NCBI GenBank assembly: GCA_015057365.1 | Contig: SVEN01000014.1 | Coordinates: 1 to 52,803 of the forward strand | DNA: 52,803 bases | Reading direction: 5' to 3' | Source: Lachnospiraceae bacterium | GTDB taxonomy: Bacteria; Bacillota; Clostridia; Lachnospirales; Lachnospiraceae | In this document: one piece after another, positions 8,168 to 16,249 of the stretch | Numbering within the stretch: position 1 is the stretch's first letter | Layout of the letters: each line of letters opens with the position of its first letter | Position numbers and translations under genes: made by a program | The notes under the pieces: model-generated | Seen by the model: the letters and a program-made list of their open reading frames with translations, nothing else | What the model was told of the DNA's origin: nothing | Database searches by the model: none

Positions 8168-10900
8168 ATGAGAAGGCAGTTACTGACAAAGCTTTTTGCC
8201 TTGGCTACCTGTGCTGTTTTGGGTGTGGGCTTGTTTGGGGCAAGCACCGCATCTGTAGCGGAAGCAAAGAGCGACAGTGGCAGACTTACGGGTGGGTCCG
8301 TAAAGTCCGCTACAAACCACAATCCGGTGATGGATCATAAATTCGGGGCAGACCCGTATGCTATGACCTACAACGGAAGAGTTTACATTTACATGACCAA
8401 TGACAGTCAGCAGTTTGATGCGACAAACAAGAACTGGAACGGTCAACCGAGTGCGGAAAACGATTACAGTAAAATCTCAACTATTAACGTAATCTCTTCC
8501 GCAGACATGGTAAACTGGGTAGACCACGGAGAAATCGATGCCGCAGGTATTACATCCTGGGCAAAGAATTCCTGGGCCCCGGCAGCATGTCATAAAACCA
8601 TTAACGGCAAAGAAAAGTTCTTCCTGTACTTTGCGGACAACGGAAGCGGTATCGGTGTTCTGGAAGCAGACTCCCCGATCGGTCCGTTCCGTGAGCCGGC
8701 CACCGGCAGCCGTTTGATTTCCTGGGGCTCCCAGGCAGCAAGCGGTGTTACCTGGCTGTTTGATCCGGCTGTCCTTGTGGATGACGACGGTACCGGCTAC
8801 CTGTACTACGGGGGCGGTATTCCGGGCAATTCCCAGTACAACCAGAACTATCCGAACACTGCGAGAGTGGTTCGTCTTGCCGACAACATGGTACAGGTAA
8901 GCGGCAATGCCGTGGCAATCAACGCACCAGGCCTGTTCGAGGACTCCGGCATCCATAAAGCAAACGGCAGATACTACTATACCTATTGTTCCAATTTCAC
9001 AAACGACCTTTCCTCCACGGGCAGAGGAAACATTTGTGTCATGGAAGGCTCCAGTCCGATGGGACCGTTTAACTATGTAGGTGTTGTACTCAGCAATCCG
9101 TACACCTATTTCGGCATCGGCGGAAACAACCATCATGCATTTTTTAACTTTAACGGAAAGACTTACATTACCTATCATGCACAGACCGTAACCAAGGCTC
9201 TGGGCTACACAAATCAGGGATACCGTTCCACTCATATCGATGAGGTTTCCTATGACTACAACGGACATATCCGGAACATCACCGGTACCTTATCCGGTCT
9301 GTCTCAGCTGAAGACCTTAAATCCGTATGTCAGAAACGAAGCGGAAACCATCGGCTGGTGTAGCGGTATTACCACCGAGAAAACCTGGAATGCAGGCTCC
9401 TTTGTGGACTCTGTTAACACGAAGGTAACGGAAATTCATAACGGTGACTGGATTGCGGTTTCCGGCGTGGACCTTGGTTCCGGCTTAAAATCCATTGATA
9501 TTTGTGCCTCCGCAATAAACGGCGGTACCGTAGAAATCCGCCTGGATGGCAGATACGGCACAAAGCTCGGCGAGGTACGTATCAGCGGAGACTCCTCCTG
9601 GAGAGAATATTCCGCATCCTTAAATAACGCTACCGGTACTCATGATGTATACTTTGTATTTACCGGTTCCAGCTCCGGACAGTTATTTGCTCTGGACTAC
9701 TGGAAGATGAACAGCTCCTCTTCCGGTACTCCGTCTTATCCGCAGCCGACTGCGGCACCGACACCGACGAGCGCACCGTCCAATCCGACCTACCCGTCTA
9801 CCGGTAGCGAGCTGGTTTCCAACGGAACCATCGAGTCCGGCACCACCGACTGGGAAGGTCTGTACGGCTGTACCTTAGGTCTCGGCTACGTTACCGTAAA
9901 CTCCGGTCAGCGTTCTCTGAAGGTGTCCAATCGCAGCATTTCCTCTCAGGGTGCTATGCAGTATCTGACCGGAAAGCTGGAGCAGGGAAAGACCTATAAT
10001 ATCAATGCGGCTGTCCGCTACAACATGTCCGAAAACGGACAGGCAACCGGACAGACCACCTTTGTGATGAGTATTATTTACGGAGACGGTTCCATCGAAA
10101 ATATGGTATCCGTTACAACCGGCGGTGACCGTTGGGCCAACTTATCCGGATCCTATACCGTTCCGGCTAACGCAAATTTAAGCAATGTAAGAATCTACAT
10201 CGAAACCTTATATACCCCGAATCCGGGACCGCAGGATCTGGTTACCTTCTTTGTGGATGACGTATCCATCAAGGTAGCTTCCTCCCAGGGAACCACACTG
10301 CCGACTGCAACTCCGGCTCCGACCGCAACCCCGCGACCGACTGCAACCCCGCGACCGACTGCAACCCCGCGTCCGACCGCAACTCCTCAGCCGACTGCGA
10401 CTCCGCGACCGACCGCAACTCCGACTCCGAAGCCGGAATCCGGCAACACGCAGAACGGTGTATTATCCAACGGCTGGTATTACATTAAAAGCCCTTACGC
10501 TCAGAAGTACCTTCAGGTGGATGACAACAGAGGCGGTAACGGCGTTAATGTAGAGCTGGGTACCGGTACCGGCGTAGCCGGACAGAAGTGGTACCTGACC
10601 AATACCGGCGACGGCTACATTACCTTAAAGAACGGTCAAGGCTACATGTTGGATGTGCAATACGGCACAAATAGCGACGGCACCAACATCCAGACCTATT
10701 CCGCAAACGGTGCGGATGCTCAGAAGTTTAAGCTTTCCGCCATCGACAGCCGTTCCTACGGAATTACCACCAAATCTTCTAACGACACAAAGGCACTGGA
10801 TATATACAACTGGGCAACAAACGACGGTGCAAATATCTGCCAGTGGACTTACTATTCAGCCGATAATCAGAAGTGGATCTTTGAGCCGTGCGGTAATTAA
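8168..10900 (+). CDS. Secreted GH43 arabinofuranosidase/xylosidase with CBM6, CBM4/9/22-like and ricin-type modules
   Basis: This 910-residue exported enzyme probably removes arabinose or xylose side groups from plant arabinoxylan. The ATG at 8168 follows AAGGAGGT by 9 nt. Order: signal peptide 1-33 (cleavage after AEA); GH43 five-bladed propeller about 50-380; CBM6-like jelly roll about 389-513; Pro/Thr linker 516-546; a second jelly roll (CBM4/9 or CBM22 type) about 548-703; a TPRPTA-repeat linker 708-757; and a ricin-type beta-trefoil (CBM13-like) 765-910. The expected GH43 acidic triad is visible: Asp62 in GADPYAM, Asp199 in LFDPAVLVDDDG and Glu258 in LFEDSGIH. No cell-wall anchor is seen, so it is probably released or held by its binding modules. 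It is a single-gene unit with its own promoter and terminator. Exact substrate and GH43 subfamily cannot be fixed by eye. Confidence 0.93.
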   Translation: MRRQLLTKLFALATCAVLGVGLFGASTASVAEAKSDSGRLTGGSVKSATNHNPVMDHKFGADPYAMTYNGRVYIYMTNDSQQFDATNKNWNGQPSAENDYSKISTINVISSADMVNWVDHGEIDAAGITSWAKNSWAPAACHKTINGKEKFFLYFADNGSGIGVLEADSPIGPFREPATGSRLISWGSQAASGVTWLFDPAVLVDDDGTGYLYYGGGIPGNSQYNQNYPNTARVVRLADNMVQVSGNAVAINAPGLFEDSGIHKANGRYYYTYCSNFTNDLSSTGRGNICVMEGSSPMGPFNYVGVVLSNPYTYFGIGGNNHHAFFNFNGKTYITYHAQTVTKALGYTNQGYRSTHIDEVSYDYNGHIRNITGTLSGLSQLKTLNPYVRNEAETIGWCSGITTEKTWNAGSFVDSVNTKVTEIHNGDWIAVSGVDLGSGLKSIDICASAINGGTVEIRLDGRYGTKLGEVRISGDSSWREYSASLNNATGTHDVYFVFTGSSSGQLFALDYWKMNSSSSGTPSYPQPTAAPTPTSAPSNPTYPSTGSELVSNGTIESGTTDWEGLYGCTLGLGYVTVNSGQRSLKVSNRSISSQGAMQYLTGKLEQGKTYNINAAVRYNMSENGQATGQTTFVMSIIYGDGSIENMVSVTTGGDRWANLSGSYTVPANANLSNVRIYIETLYTPNPGPQDLVTFFVDDVSIKVASSQGTTLPTATPAPTATPRPTATPRPTATPRPTATPQPTATPRPTATPTPKPESGNTQNGVLSNGWYYIKSPYAQKYLQVDDNRGGNGVNVELGTGTGVAGQKWYLTNTGDGYITLKNGQGYMLDVQYGTNSDGTNIQTYSANGADAQKFKLSAIDSRSYGITTKSSNDTKALDIYNWATNDGANICQWTYYSADNQKWIFEPCGN
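10308..10436 (+). repeat. Coding tandem repeat (TPRPTA linker of GH43)
   Basis: About six 18-bp units encode TPRPTA/TPQPTA. This flexible, likely glycosylated linker separates two carbohydrate-binding modules. Such repeats are prone to length variation between strains. Confidence 0.9.
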
Positions 10901-10937
10901 GATCCGACTTTTACAAATCTAAGAATTACGATTAAAG

Positions 10938-10986
10938 AGTTGTGGCAAAGTGATTATAATTTACTTTGCCGCAACTTTTTCTTTTT
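10938..10986 (+). terminator. Intrinsic terminator of the GH43 gene
   Basis: A 14-bp stem (AGTTGTGGCAAAGT / ACTTTGCCGCAACT, one wobble pair, 11-nt loop) is followed by TTTTTCTTTTT. Confidence 0.92.
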
Positions 10987-11081
10987 CAACACATTTCGAC
11001 CTTTAAATCCATTTTCTCCTATGCTATGACAAATTACCGTTTTCAAAAGTTATTGCGATAAATTATTTTTTTCAAATCCTA

Positions 11082-11110
11082 TTGACATACGATTCCTTTT
11101 TTGGTATCAT
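11082..11110 (+). promoter_or_regulatory. Strong promoter of the polyamine leader RNA
   Basis: A perfect TTGACA (11082-11087), a 17-bp spacer and TATCAT (11105-11110). The predicted start of transcription is near 11117, almost 500 bp before the first gene of the operon. I see no comparable promoter closer to speA. Confidence 0.8.
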
Positions 11111-11116
11111 TGTAAT

Positions 11117-11498
11117 CACTTTGGAAGGATGTTACAGAGCCTTTCCGAGCAATTTCTGGGACCACTCCTTTGGAGTTAAGGCCATACGGACAGCCGGGTC
11201 CACTGCCGATCGGCGACGAAAGTTGCCTTATTGATTGAGTTAAAAGCTCAAATTTTATAAGTTGGTTACTTCATAACCGAAATTGCGTTTTGTGACGCAG
11301 ACTTGTGAAACGGTCAATAAGAGTAGTAAAAGTGATTGCTATATAGACTCTGATCATCCCGAATCCAGATATCAATACTTCCACGTACCGGAGTGTTCCG
11401 GTATCTTATTCCTTTGTTTGTGTGGTCGTAGTTTATTACTTTAATCGGGTAACGTATTATCGCAAGCTGTGTTATTTACGCAGCTTGCTTTTCTTTTT
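11117..11498 (+). ncRNA. Candidate structured leader RNA or small RNA ahead of the polyamine operon
   Basis: About 380 nt between the promoter and an intrinsic terminator with no convincing gene. Several helices can be drawn by hand. GGAAGG (11123) pairs with CCTTTCC (11140). GGACC (11159-11163) pairs with GGTCC (11198-11202), enclosing the hairpin ACTCC-TTT-GGAGT. GGCGAC-GAAA-GTTGCC (11212-11227) is a GAAA tetraloop hairpin. An 8-bp helix CTTATTGA (11227-11234) / TCAATAAG (11314-11321) encloses three hairpins: TTGAG/CTCAA, GGTTA/TAACC and TGCGT/ACGCA. ACCGGA-GTGT-TCCGGT follows near 11387. I could not match it to a riboswitch class I know. It may be a cis-regulator with terminator control, or an independent small RNA. 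Confidence 0.6.
11462..11498 (+). terminator. Intrinsic terminator upstream of speA (possible attenuator)
   Basis: A 10-bp stem (GCAAGCTGTG / CGCAGCTTGC, one G-U pair, 7-nt loop) is followed by TTTTCTTTTT. It lies 111 bp before speA. Unless another promoter exists, operon expression requires read-through here. Confidence 0.88.
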
Positions 11499-11507
11499 GC
11501 GAACGCG

Positions 11508-11559
11508 CCCACGACGGAGTGACCGTAGGTCACGGAGTGTGGGTCAAGCGCAATTGCGC
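11508..11559. repeat. Palindromic element between terminator and speA
   Basis: Two adjacent inverted repeats: CCCAC (11508) / GTGGG (11543) enclosing GTGACC-GTA-GGTCAC, and the perfect 12-bp palindrome GCGCAATTGCGC (11548-11559). The composition is more GC-rich than the leader. It includes GACGGAG, which also occurs in the palindrome near 27.87 kb, so it may belong to a dispersed repeat family. Confidence 0.6.
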
Positions 11560-11609
11560 GGTGCCTACACGAAACCAATATACCCACCATACATAAAGGA
11601 GATTCCACC

Positions 11610-13097
11610 ATGAACCAATCCACTCTTAAAAATAGATTAGACCAAACCAAAGCCCCGATTTACGAGGCCTTGGAGCAGTTCCGCAACCGTCGTGTCGTTC
11701 CCTTTGATGTACCGGGACATAAGCGTGGCCGCGGGAACCCGGAGCTGACCGCATTCTTAGGGGAGCAATGTGTCTCCATCGATGTCAACAGCATGAAGCC
11801 TTTAGACAATCTTTGTCATCCGATTTCCGTCATTCGTGAAGCGGAAGAGCTGGCAGCGGATGCCTTCGGGGCCGCTCATGCATTTCTCATGGTGGGAGGT
11901 ACCACCGGTGCGGTACAGAGCATGGTGCTGACGGCCTGCAAGCGCGGGGACGAAATCATCCTGCCTCGTAATGTACATCGAAGTGTCATTAACGCCTTGG
12001 TGCTTTGCGGTGCCGTTCCGGTGTATGTAAACCCGGAGGTAGACCACCGTCTCGGTATTTCTCTCGGCATGAAACTGGAGCAGGTAGAACGGGCCATTAA
12101 GGAGCATCCGAATGCGGTAGCGGTACTGGTAAACAATCCGACCTACTACGGCATCTGTTCAGACCTGCGGGGCATTGTAAAGCTGGCACATAAGCACAAT
12201 ATGCTTTGCCTTGCCGACGAAGCCCACGGCACCCATTTTTATTTCGGAAAAGATCTGCCGGTGTCCGCCATGGAAGCCGGAGCGGATATGGCCTCCGTGT
12301 CCATGCACAAAAGCGGCGGCAGCCTGACCCAGTCCAGCTTTTTACTGGCAGGCCCGAACATCAACGAAGGCTACGTGCGCCAGATTATCAATCTGACCCA
12401 AACCACCTCCGGCAGTTATTTGCTCATGAGCAGTCTGGATATCTCCCGCAGAAATCTTGCACTTCGGGGAGAGAAGGTCTTCGAACAGGTTCGAAAAATT
12501 GCGGAATACGCCCGCACGGAAATCAACTCCATCGGCGGCTACTATGCCTTCGGGCGGGAGCTGATTAACGGGGATTCCGTTTATGATTTTGACCCGGTGA
12601 AACTCAGTGTACATACACTGGACATCGGCCTGGCGGGCATCGAAGTATACGACATGCTCCGGGACGATTATGACATCCAGATCGAGTTCGGTGACATCGG
12701 AAACATCCTGGCTTACCTTTCCATCGGTGACCGTACCCAGGAAATTGAGCGCTTGGTCAGCGCCCTGGCGGAAATCCGCCGTTGCTGCCAGAGAGACAAA
12801 ACCGGTATGCTCACCCAGGAATACATCCCGCCGCAGGTGGTAGCCAGTCCTCAGGAGGCCTTCTACGCACCGAAAGAAAGCCGCCCGATTATGGAAACAG
12901 AGGGTATGGTCTGCAGCGAGTTCGTCATGTGCTACCCGCCGGGTATCCCGATTCTGGCACCGGGTGAAAAGATTACGAAGGACATTTTGGAATACATTCG
13001 CTATGCGAAAGAGAAGGGCTGTAGCATGACCGGTCCGGAGGACCCGGAAATAGAGCATTTAAACGTGCTGGCAGAAGTAACCAATAAAACATATTAG
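11610..13097 (+). CDS. speA: Arginine (or ornithine/lysine) decarboxylase, fold type I
   Basis: This 495-residue PLP-dependent decarboxylase is the size of Bacillus SpeA (about 490). The start follows AAAGGAG. The PLP domain carries GGTTGAVQSMV around residue 92, DEAHGTHF (the aspartate that binds the PLP pyridine nitrogen and the stacking histidine) near 206, and SMHKSGGSLTQSS near 231-243, where the lysine forms the Schiff base. The C-terminal part has the CYPPGIP motif typical of the Orn/Lys/Arg decarboxylase C-domain. Family sequence alone does not separate arginine from ornithine or lysine. The agmatinase two genes downstream argues for arginine to agmatine plus CO2, a cytoplasmic first step of polyamine synthesis. 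It is the first gene of a five-gene operon, with 11 bp to speE. Confidence 0.9.
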   Translation: MNQSTLKNRLDQTKAPIYEALEQFRNRRVVPFDVPGHKRGRGNPELTAFLGEQCVSIDVNSMKPLDNLCHPISVIREAEELAADAFGAAHAFLMVGGTTGAVQSMVLTACKRGDEIILPRNVHRSVINALVLCGAVPVYVNPEVDHRLGISLGMKLEQVERAIKEHPNAVAVLVNNPTYYGICSDLRGIVKLAHKHNMLCLADEAHGTHFYFGKDLPVSAMEAGADMASVSMHKSGGSLTQSSFLLAGPNINEGYVRQIINLTQTTSGSYLLMSSLDISRRNLALRGEKVFEQVRKIAEYARTEINSIGGYYAFGRELINGDSVYDFDPVKLSVHTLDIGLAGIEVYDMLRDDYDIQIEFGDIGNILAYLSIGDRTQEIERLVSALAEIRRCCQRDKTGMLTQEYIPPQVVASPQEAFYAPKESRPIMETEGMVCSEFVMCYPPGIPILAPGEKITKDILEYIRYAKEKGCSMTGPEDPEIEHLNVLAEVTNKTY

Positions 13098-13108
13098 GGA
13101 GGATATCC

Positions 13109-13963
13109 ATGGATTTATGGTTCAGTGAAAAACATACTCCGGACGTAAAACTCAGCATCCGGGTAAAAAAGCAACTGTTTTGCAATGAAAGCGACTACCA
13201 GAGAATCGATATTTTTGACAGCGAGGAATTCGGCCGTATCCTTTCTCTGGACGGCAATATTATGTTAACGGAACGGGATGCCTTTATATACAACGAAATG
13301 ATTGTTCATGTACCGATGGCGGTACACCCGTGCATCGAAAAGGTATTGGTCATCGGCGCCGGGGACGGCGGCGTGGTAAAGGAACTGACACGCTACGAAC
13401 GGTTAAAACACATTGACCTGGTGGAAATGGACCCCATGGTAGTAGAAGCCTGCCGCCAGTATTTGCCGGGCAACACCTGTCAGCTGGATGACCGCCGGGT
13501 AAATATCCACTACGAAAACGCACTGAAGTTTATTCGCTACTGTGAAAATGAATACGACCTGATTATCGTGGACTCCAACGACCCGTACGGACCGTCGGAG
13601 GGTCTGTTTACCAAAGAATTCTACGGCAACTGCTATAAAGCACTCCGGGAAGACGGAATCATGGTAAACCAGCAGGGCAGCCCGTTTTACAAACAAGACG
13701 CAGACGCCATGCAGCGCAGTCACCAGCGTATCGTAGCCACCTTCCCCATCAGCCGCGTGTACCAGGCTCACATTCCGACCTATGCCGCGGGCTACTGGCT
13801 TTTCGGTTTTGCCAGCAAAAAGTACCATCCGCTCGACGATTTAAATGCCGACGGCTGGAACAAGTTGCAGCTTCGGACAAAATATTACACGACAAACTTA
13901 CATAAAGGTGCATTCTACCTGCCGGCATTTTTGGAAGAAATGCTGGAAGCGGTGGAATCGTAA
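13109..13963 (+). CDS. speE: Spermidine synthase (aminopropyltransferase)
   Basis: The 284-residue protein starts 11 bp after speA with GGGAGG ahead of the ATG. An N-terminal beta-sheet domain is followed by a Rossmann-type domain with GAGDGGVVKEL (about 76-86), which binds decarboxylated SAM. The gate/catalytic segment VDSNDPYGPSEGLF (about 154-167) includes the conserved Asp pair. The family transfers an aminopropyl group from decarboxylated S-adenosylmethionine to putrescine. Notably no S-adenosylmethionine decarboxylase (speD) is in this operon, which instead contains the carboxyspermidine route. Either speD is elsewhere or this SpeE makes a different product. Confidence 0.93.
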   Translation: MDLWFSEKHTPDVKLSIRVKKQLFCNESDYQRIDIFDSEEFGRILSLDGNIMLTERDAFIYNEMIVHVPMAVHPCIEKVLVIGAGDGGVVKELTRYERLKHIDLVEMDPMVVEACRQYLPGNTCQLDDRRVNIHYENALKFIRYCENEYDLIIVDSNDPYGPSEGLFTKEFYGNCYKALREDGIMVNQQGSPFYKQDADAMQRSHQRIVATFPISRVYQAHIPTYAAGYWLFGFASKKYHPLDDLNADGWNKLQLRTKYYTTNLHKGAFYLPAFLEEMLEAVES

Positions 13964-13991
13964 CAGTAAAGACAATCTACGGAGAACTTAT

Positions 13992-14855
13992 ATGAATAAA
14001 AATATCGAAACCTTTATCGGCTGTGATGCCGAATATGAGGACGCTTCCTTAGTCCTCTTCGGTGCTCCCTTTGACAGCACCACCAGCTACCGTCCGGGCA
14101 CCCGGTACGGCTCCTCTGCCATCCGGCACGAGAGCTTCGGTCTGGAAACCTACAGCCCGTATCAGGACGAGGATTTGACCGATTATGCGGTATTTGACGC
14201 CGGCGATTTGGAGCTTTGCTTCGGTTCCGCAGAAACCGCACTGGAAGACATTAAAGCCACGGCAAAAGAAATTCTGAGTGATGATAAATTACCGTTACTT
14301 TTAGGTGGAGAGCACTTGGTGACTCTGGGAGCCTTCCGGGCTGCCTTGGAAAAATATCCGGACCTGCACGTCATCCATTTTGACGCCCACACGGATTTGC
14401 GGAATGATTATCTGGGCGCGAAACTTAGCCACGCTTGCGTCATCCGTCGCTGTCACGACCTCATCGGAGACGGCCGGATTCACCAGTTTTGTATCCGTAG
14501 CGGCGAACGGGAGGAGTTCCGGTTTGCAAAGGAGCATACCGACCTACATAAGTTTAACTTTGACGGACTGAAGGAAGCGGTAGAAGCCCTCGGCGATGCT
14601 CCGGTGTACTTTACCATCGATTTGGATTGTCTGGACCCGGCCGCATTCCCGGGCACCGGCACTCCGGAAGCCGGAGGCGTCAGCTTCACAGAGCTTCTGA
14701 ATGCCATTGAGACAGTCTGCAAAGCAAACGTGGTGGCAGCGGATGTCAACGAGTTAAGCCCGATGTTGGACGCCAGCGGGGCCAGTACCGCATTAGCATG
14801 TAAGGTGGTACGGGAGCTGATGCTGGCGCTACTCAAGAAACAAAATAGGAAATAA
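13992..14855 (+). CDS. speB: Agmatinase
   Basis: The 287-residue ureohydrolase hydrolyses agmatine to putrescine and urea. The start at 13992 is chosen because GGAG (13981-13984) lies 7 nt upstream; the frame runs further back but overlaps speE without a ribosome site. Mn-binding motifs are all present: GGEHLVTLG (about residue 101), HFDAHTDLRNDY (about 124) and the Asp/Glu motif TIDLDCLDPAAFPGTGTPE (about 209). It follows speE by 28 bp, consistent with one mRNA. Confidence 0.94.
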   Translation: MNKNIETFIGCDAEYEDASLVLFGAPFDSTTSYRPGTRYGSSAIRHESFGLETYSPYQDEDLTDYAVFDAGDLELCFGSAETALEDIKATAKEILSDDKLPLLLGGEHLVTLGAFRAALEKYPDLHVIHFDAHTDLRNDYLGAKLSHACVIRRCHDLIGDGRIHQFCIRSGEREEFRFAKEHTDLHKFNFDGLKEAVEALGDAPVYFTIDLDCLDPAAFPGTGTPEAGGVSFTELLNAIETVCKANVVAADVNELSPMLDASGASTALACKVVRELMLALLKKQNRK

Positions 14856-14881
14856 AAACTACAAAAAAGCGAGGATAAAAA

Positions 14882-16141
14882 ATGAGCAGAGTATTAATTA
14901 TCGGCTGCGGCGGCGTAGCGTCCGTAGCAATTCAGAAGTGTTGTCAGGTAAGCGACGTATTTACCGAGATTTGTATTGCCAGCAGAACCAAGTCCAAATG
15001 TGATGCTTTGGCAGAAAAGTTAAAAGATAAGACCGCAACCAAAATCACCACCGCACAGGTAGACGCGGACAAAACCGAGGAAGTCATTGCTCTCATCAAC
15101 TCCTACAAGCCGGATTTGGTCATGAACATTGCCCTTCCATATCAGGATTTGACCATCATGGATGCCTGCCTTGCCTGCGGCGTCAACTACATGGACACCG
15201 CAAACTACGAGCCGGAAAACATCGACGACCCGGAATGGCGCGCCATTTACGACAAGCGTTGCAAGGAGGAAGGCTTCTCTGCATATTTTGACTACTCCTG
15301 GCAGTGGGCCTATCAGGAAAAGTTTAAGGCAGCAGGCCTTACCGCACTTCTGGGCTCCGGTTTTGACCCGGGCGTAACCCAGGCATACTGCGCTTATGCC
15401 TTAAAGCATGAATTTGACGAAATTGATACCATCGATATTTTAGACTGCAATGGCGGCGACCACGGTTACCCGTTTGCCACCAACTTTAACCCGGAAATCA
15501 ACCTCCGGGAAGTATCCGCTCCGGGCAGCTATTGGGAAAACGGCAAGTGGATCGAGATTCCGGCCATGAGCATCAAGAGAGAATATGACTTTGCCGAAGT
15601 CGGTCAGAAGGATATGTACCTCCTGCACCACGAAGAAATCGAATCCCTGGCAAAGAACATTCCGGGCGTAAAGCGCATCCGCTTCTTTATGACCTTCGGC
15701 CAGAGCTACCTGACTCATATGAAGTGCTTAGAAAACGTAGGCATGCTTTCCACCACCCCGATTCTGTACGAGGGCAAGGAAATCGTACCGATTCAGTTCT
15801 TAAAGGCCCTGCTTCCGGACCCAGCTACTCTCGGCCCGCGTACCAAAGGTAAGACCAACATCGGCTGCATTTTCACCGGTAAAAAGGACGGCAAGGAAAA
15901 GACCTACTACATCTACAACGTATGTGACCACGAGGAGTGCTACAAGGAAGTAGAGTCCCAGGCCATCTCCTACACCACCGGCGTTCCGGCCATGTGCGGC
16001 GCTCTCATGCTCCTTACCGGCAAGTGGAACAAGCCGGGCGTTTACACCGTGGAAGAGTTCGATCCGGACCCGTACATCGAGGCACTGGACAAGTACGGTT
16101 TGCCGCATCAGGAAAGCTATGCTCCGGTGCTGGTTGAGTAG
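14882..16141 (+). CDS. Carboxy(nor)spermidine dehydrogenase, saccharopine dehydrogenase family
   Basis: This 419-residue enzyme has an N-terminal NAD(P)-binding Rossmann fold (LIIGCGGVASVAIQKC) and the saccharopine-dehydrogenase catalytic domain (GSGFDPGVTQAYCAYA near 158-173). In the alternative polyamine pathway the family condenses putrescine with aspartate semialdehyde and reduces the adduct to carboxyspermidine. Its place between agmatinase and NspC makes this role far more likely than lysine metabolism. The ribosome site GCGAGGA precedes the ATG. A stem-loop follows the gene before nspC. Confidence 0.9.
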   Translation: MSRVLIIGCGGVASVAIQKCCQVSDVFTEICIASRTKSKCDALAEKLKDKTATKITTAQVDADKTEEVIALINSYKPDLVMNIALPYQDLTIMDACLACGVNYMDTANYEPENIDDPEWRAIYDKRCKEEGFSAYFDYSWQWAYQEKFKAAGLTALLGSGFDPGVTQAYCAYALKHEFDEIDTIDILDCNGGDHGYPFATNFNPEINLREVSAPGSYWENGKWIEIPAMSIKREYDFAEVGQKDMYLLHHEEIESLAKNIPGVKRIRFFMTFGQSYLTHMKCLENVGMLSTTPILYEGKEIVPIQFLKALLPDPATLGPRTKGKTNIGCIFTGKKDGKEKTYYIYNVCDHEECYKEVESQAISYTTGVPAMCGALMLLTGKWNKPGVYTVEEFDPDPYIEALDKYGLPHQESYAPVLVE

Positions 16142-16144
16142 TTA

Positions 16145-16212
16145 ACATAAGTGCAATCAAGAACGCGGATTGTTTCGAGGTAGGCGCAAGGAAGCAATCC
16201 GCCGGTTTATGT
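16145..16212 (+). repeat. Inverted repeat within the polyamine operon
   Basis: A 12-bp stem GCGGATTGTTTC (16165-16176) / GAAGCAATCCGC (16191-16202, one G-U pair) is flanked by a second pair, ACATAA (16145-16150) / TTATGT (16207-16212). It lies in the only sizeable gap inside the operon. It is not followed by a T-tract, so it is more likely an mRNA processing or stability element, or a dispersed palindrome, than a terminator. Confidence 0.65.
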
Positions 16213-16249
16213 ACAATACTATAGATTCTTGGAAAGGAGCTTCTTCGCC

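Noticed and set aside
8477..9268. 263-codon minus-strand frame inside the GH43 gene
   Set aside because: It is antisense to a well-supported enzyme, with no ribosome site and no family resemblance.
10308..10436. Regular direct repeats resembling a small CRISPR array
   Set aside because: They are in-frame 18-bp units coding for a Thr/Pro/Arg linker inside the GH43 gene, with no spacers of constant length.
11122..11230. Match to a cobalamin, M-box or lysine riboswitch
   Set aside because: None of the conserved core sequences of these classes (as I know them) could be located in order.
11422..11613. 63-codon frame with an Arg-rich stretch, a possible leader peptide for the polyamine operon
   Set aside because: It starts at a non-ATG codon with no ribosome site and runs through the terminator and palindromes. 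The Arg-rich part is a by-product of GC-rich inverted repeats.
12342..13058. 238-codon minus-strand frame inside speA
   Set aside because: It is a shadow of the decarboxylase coding frame, with low-complexity composition and no initiation signal.
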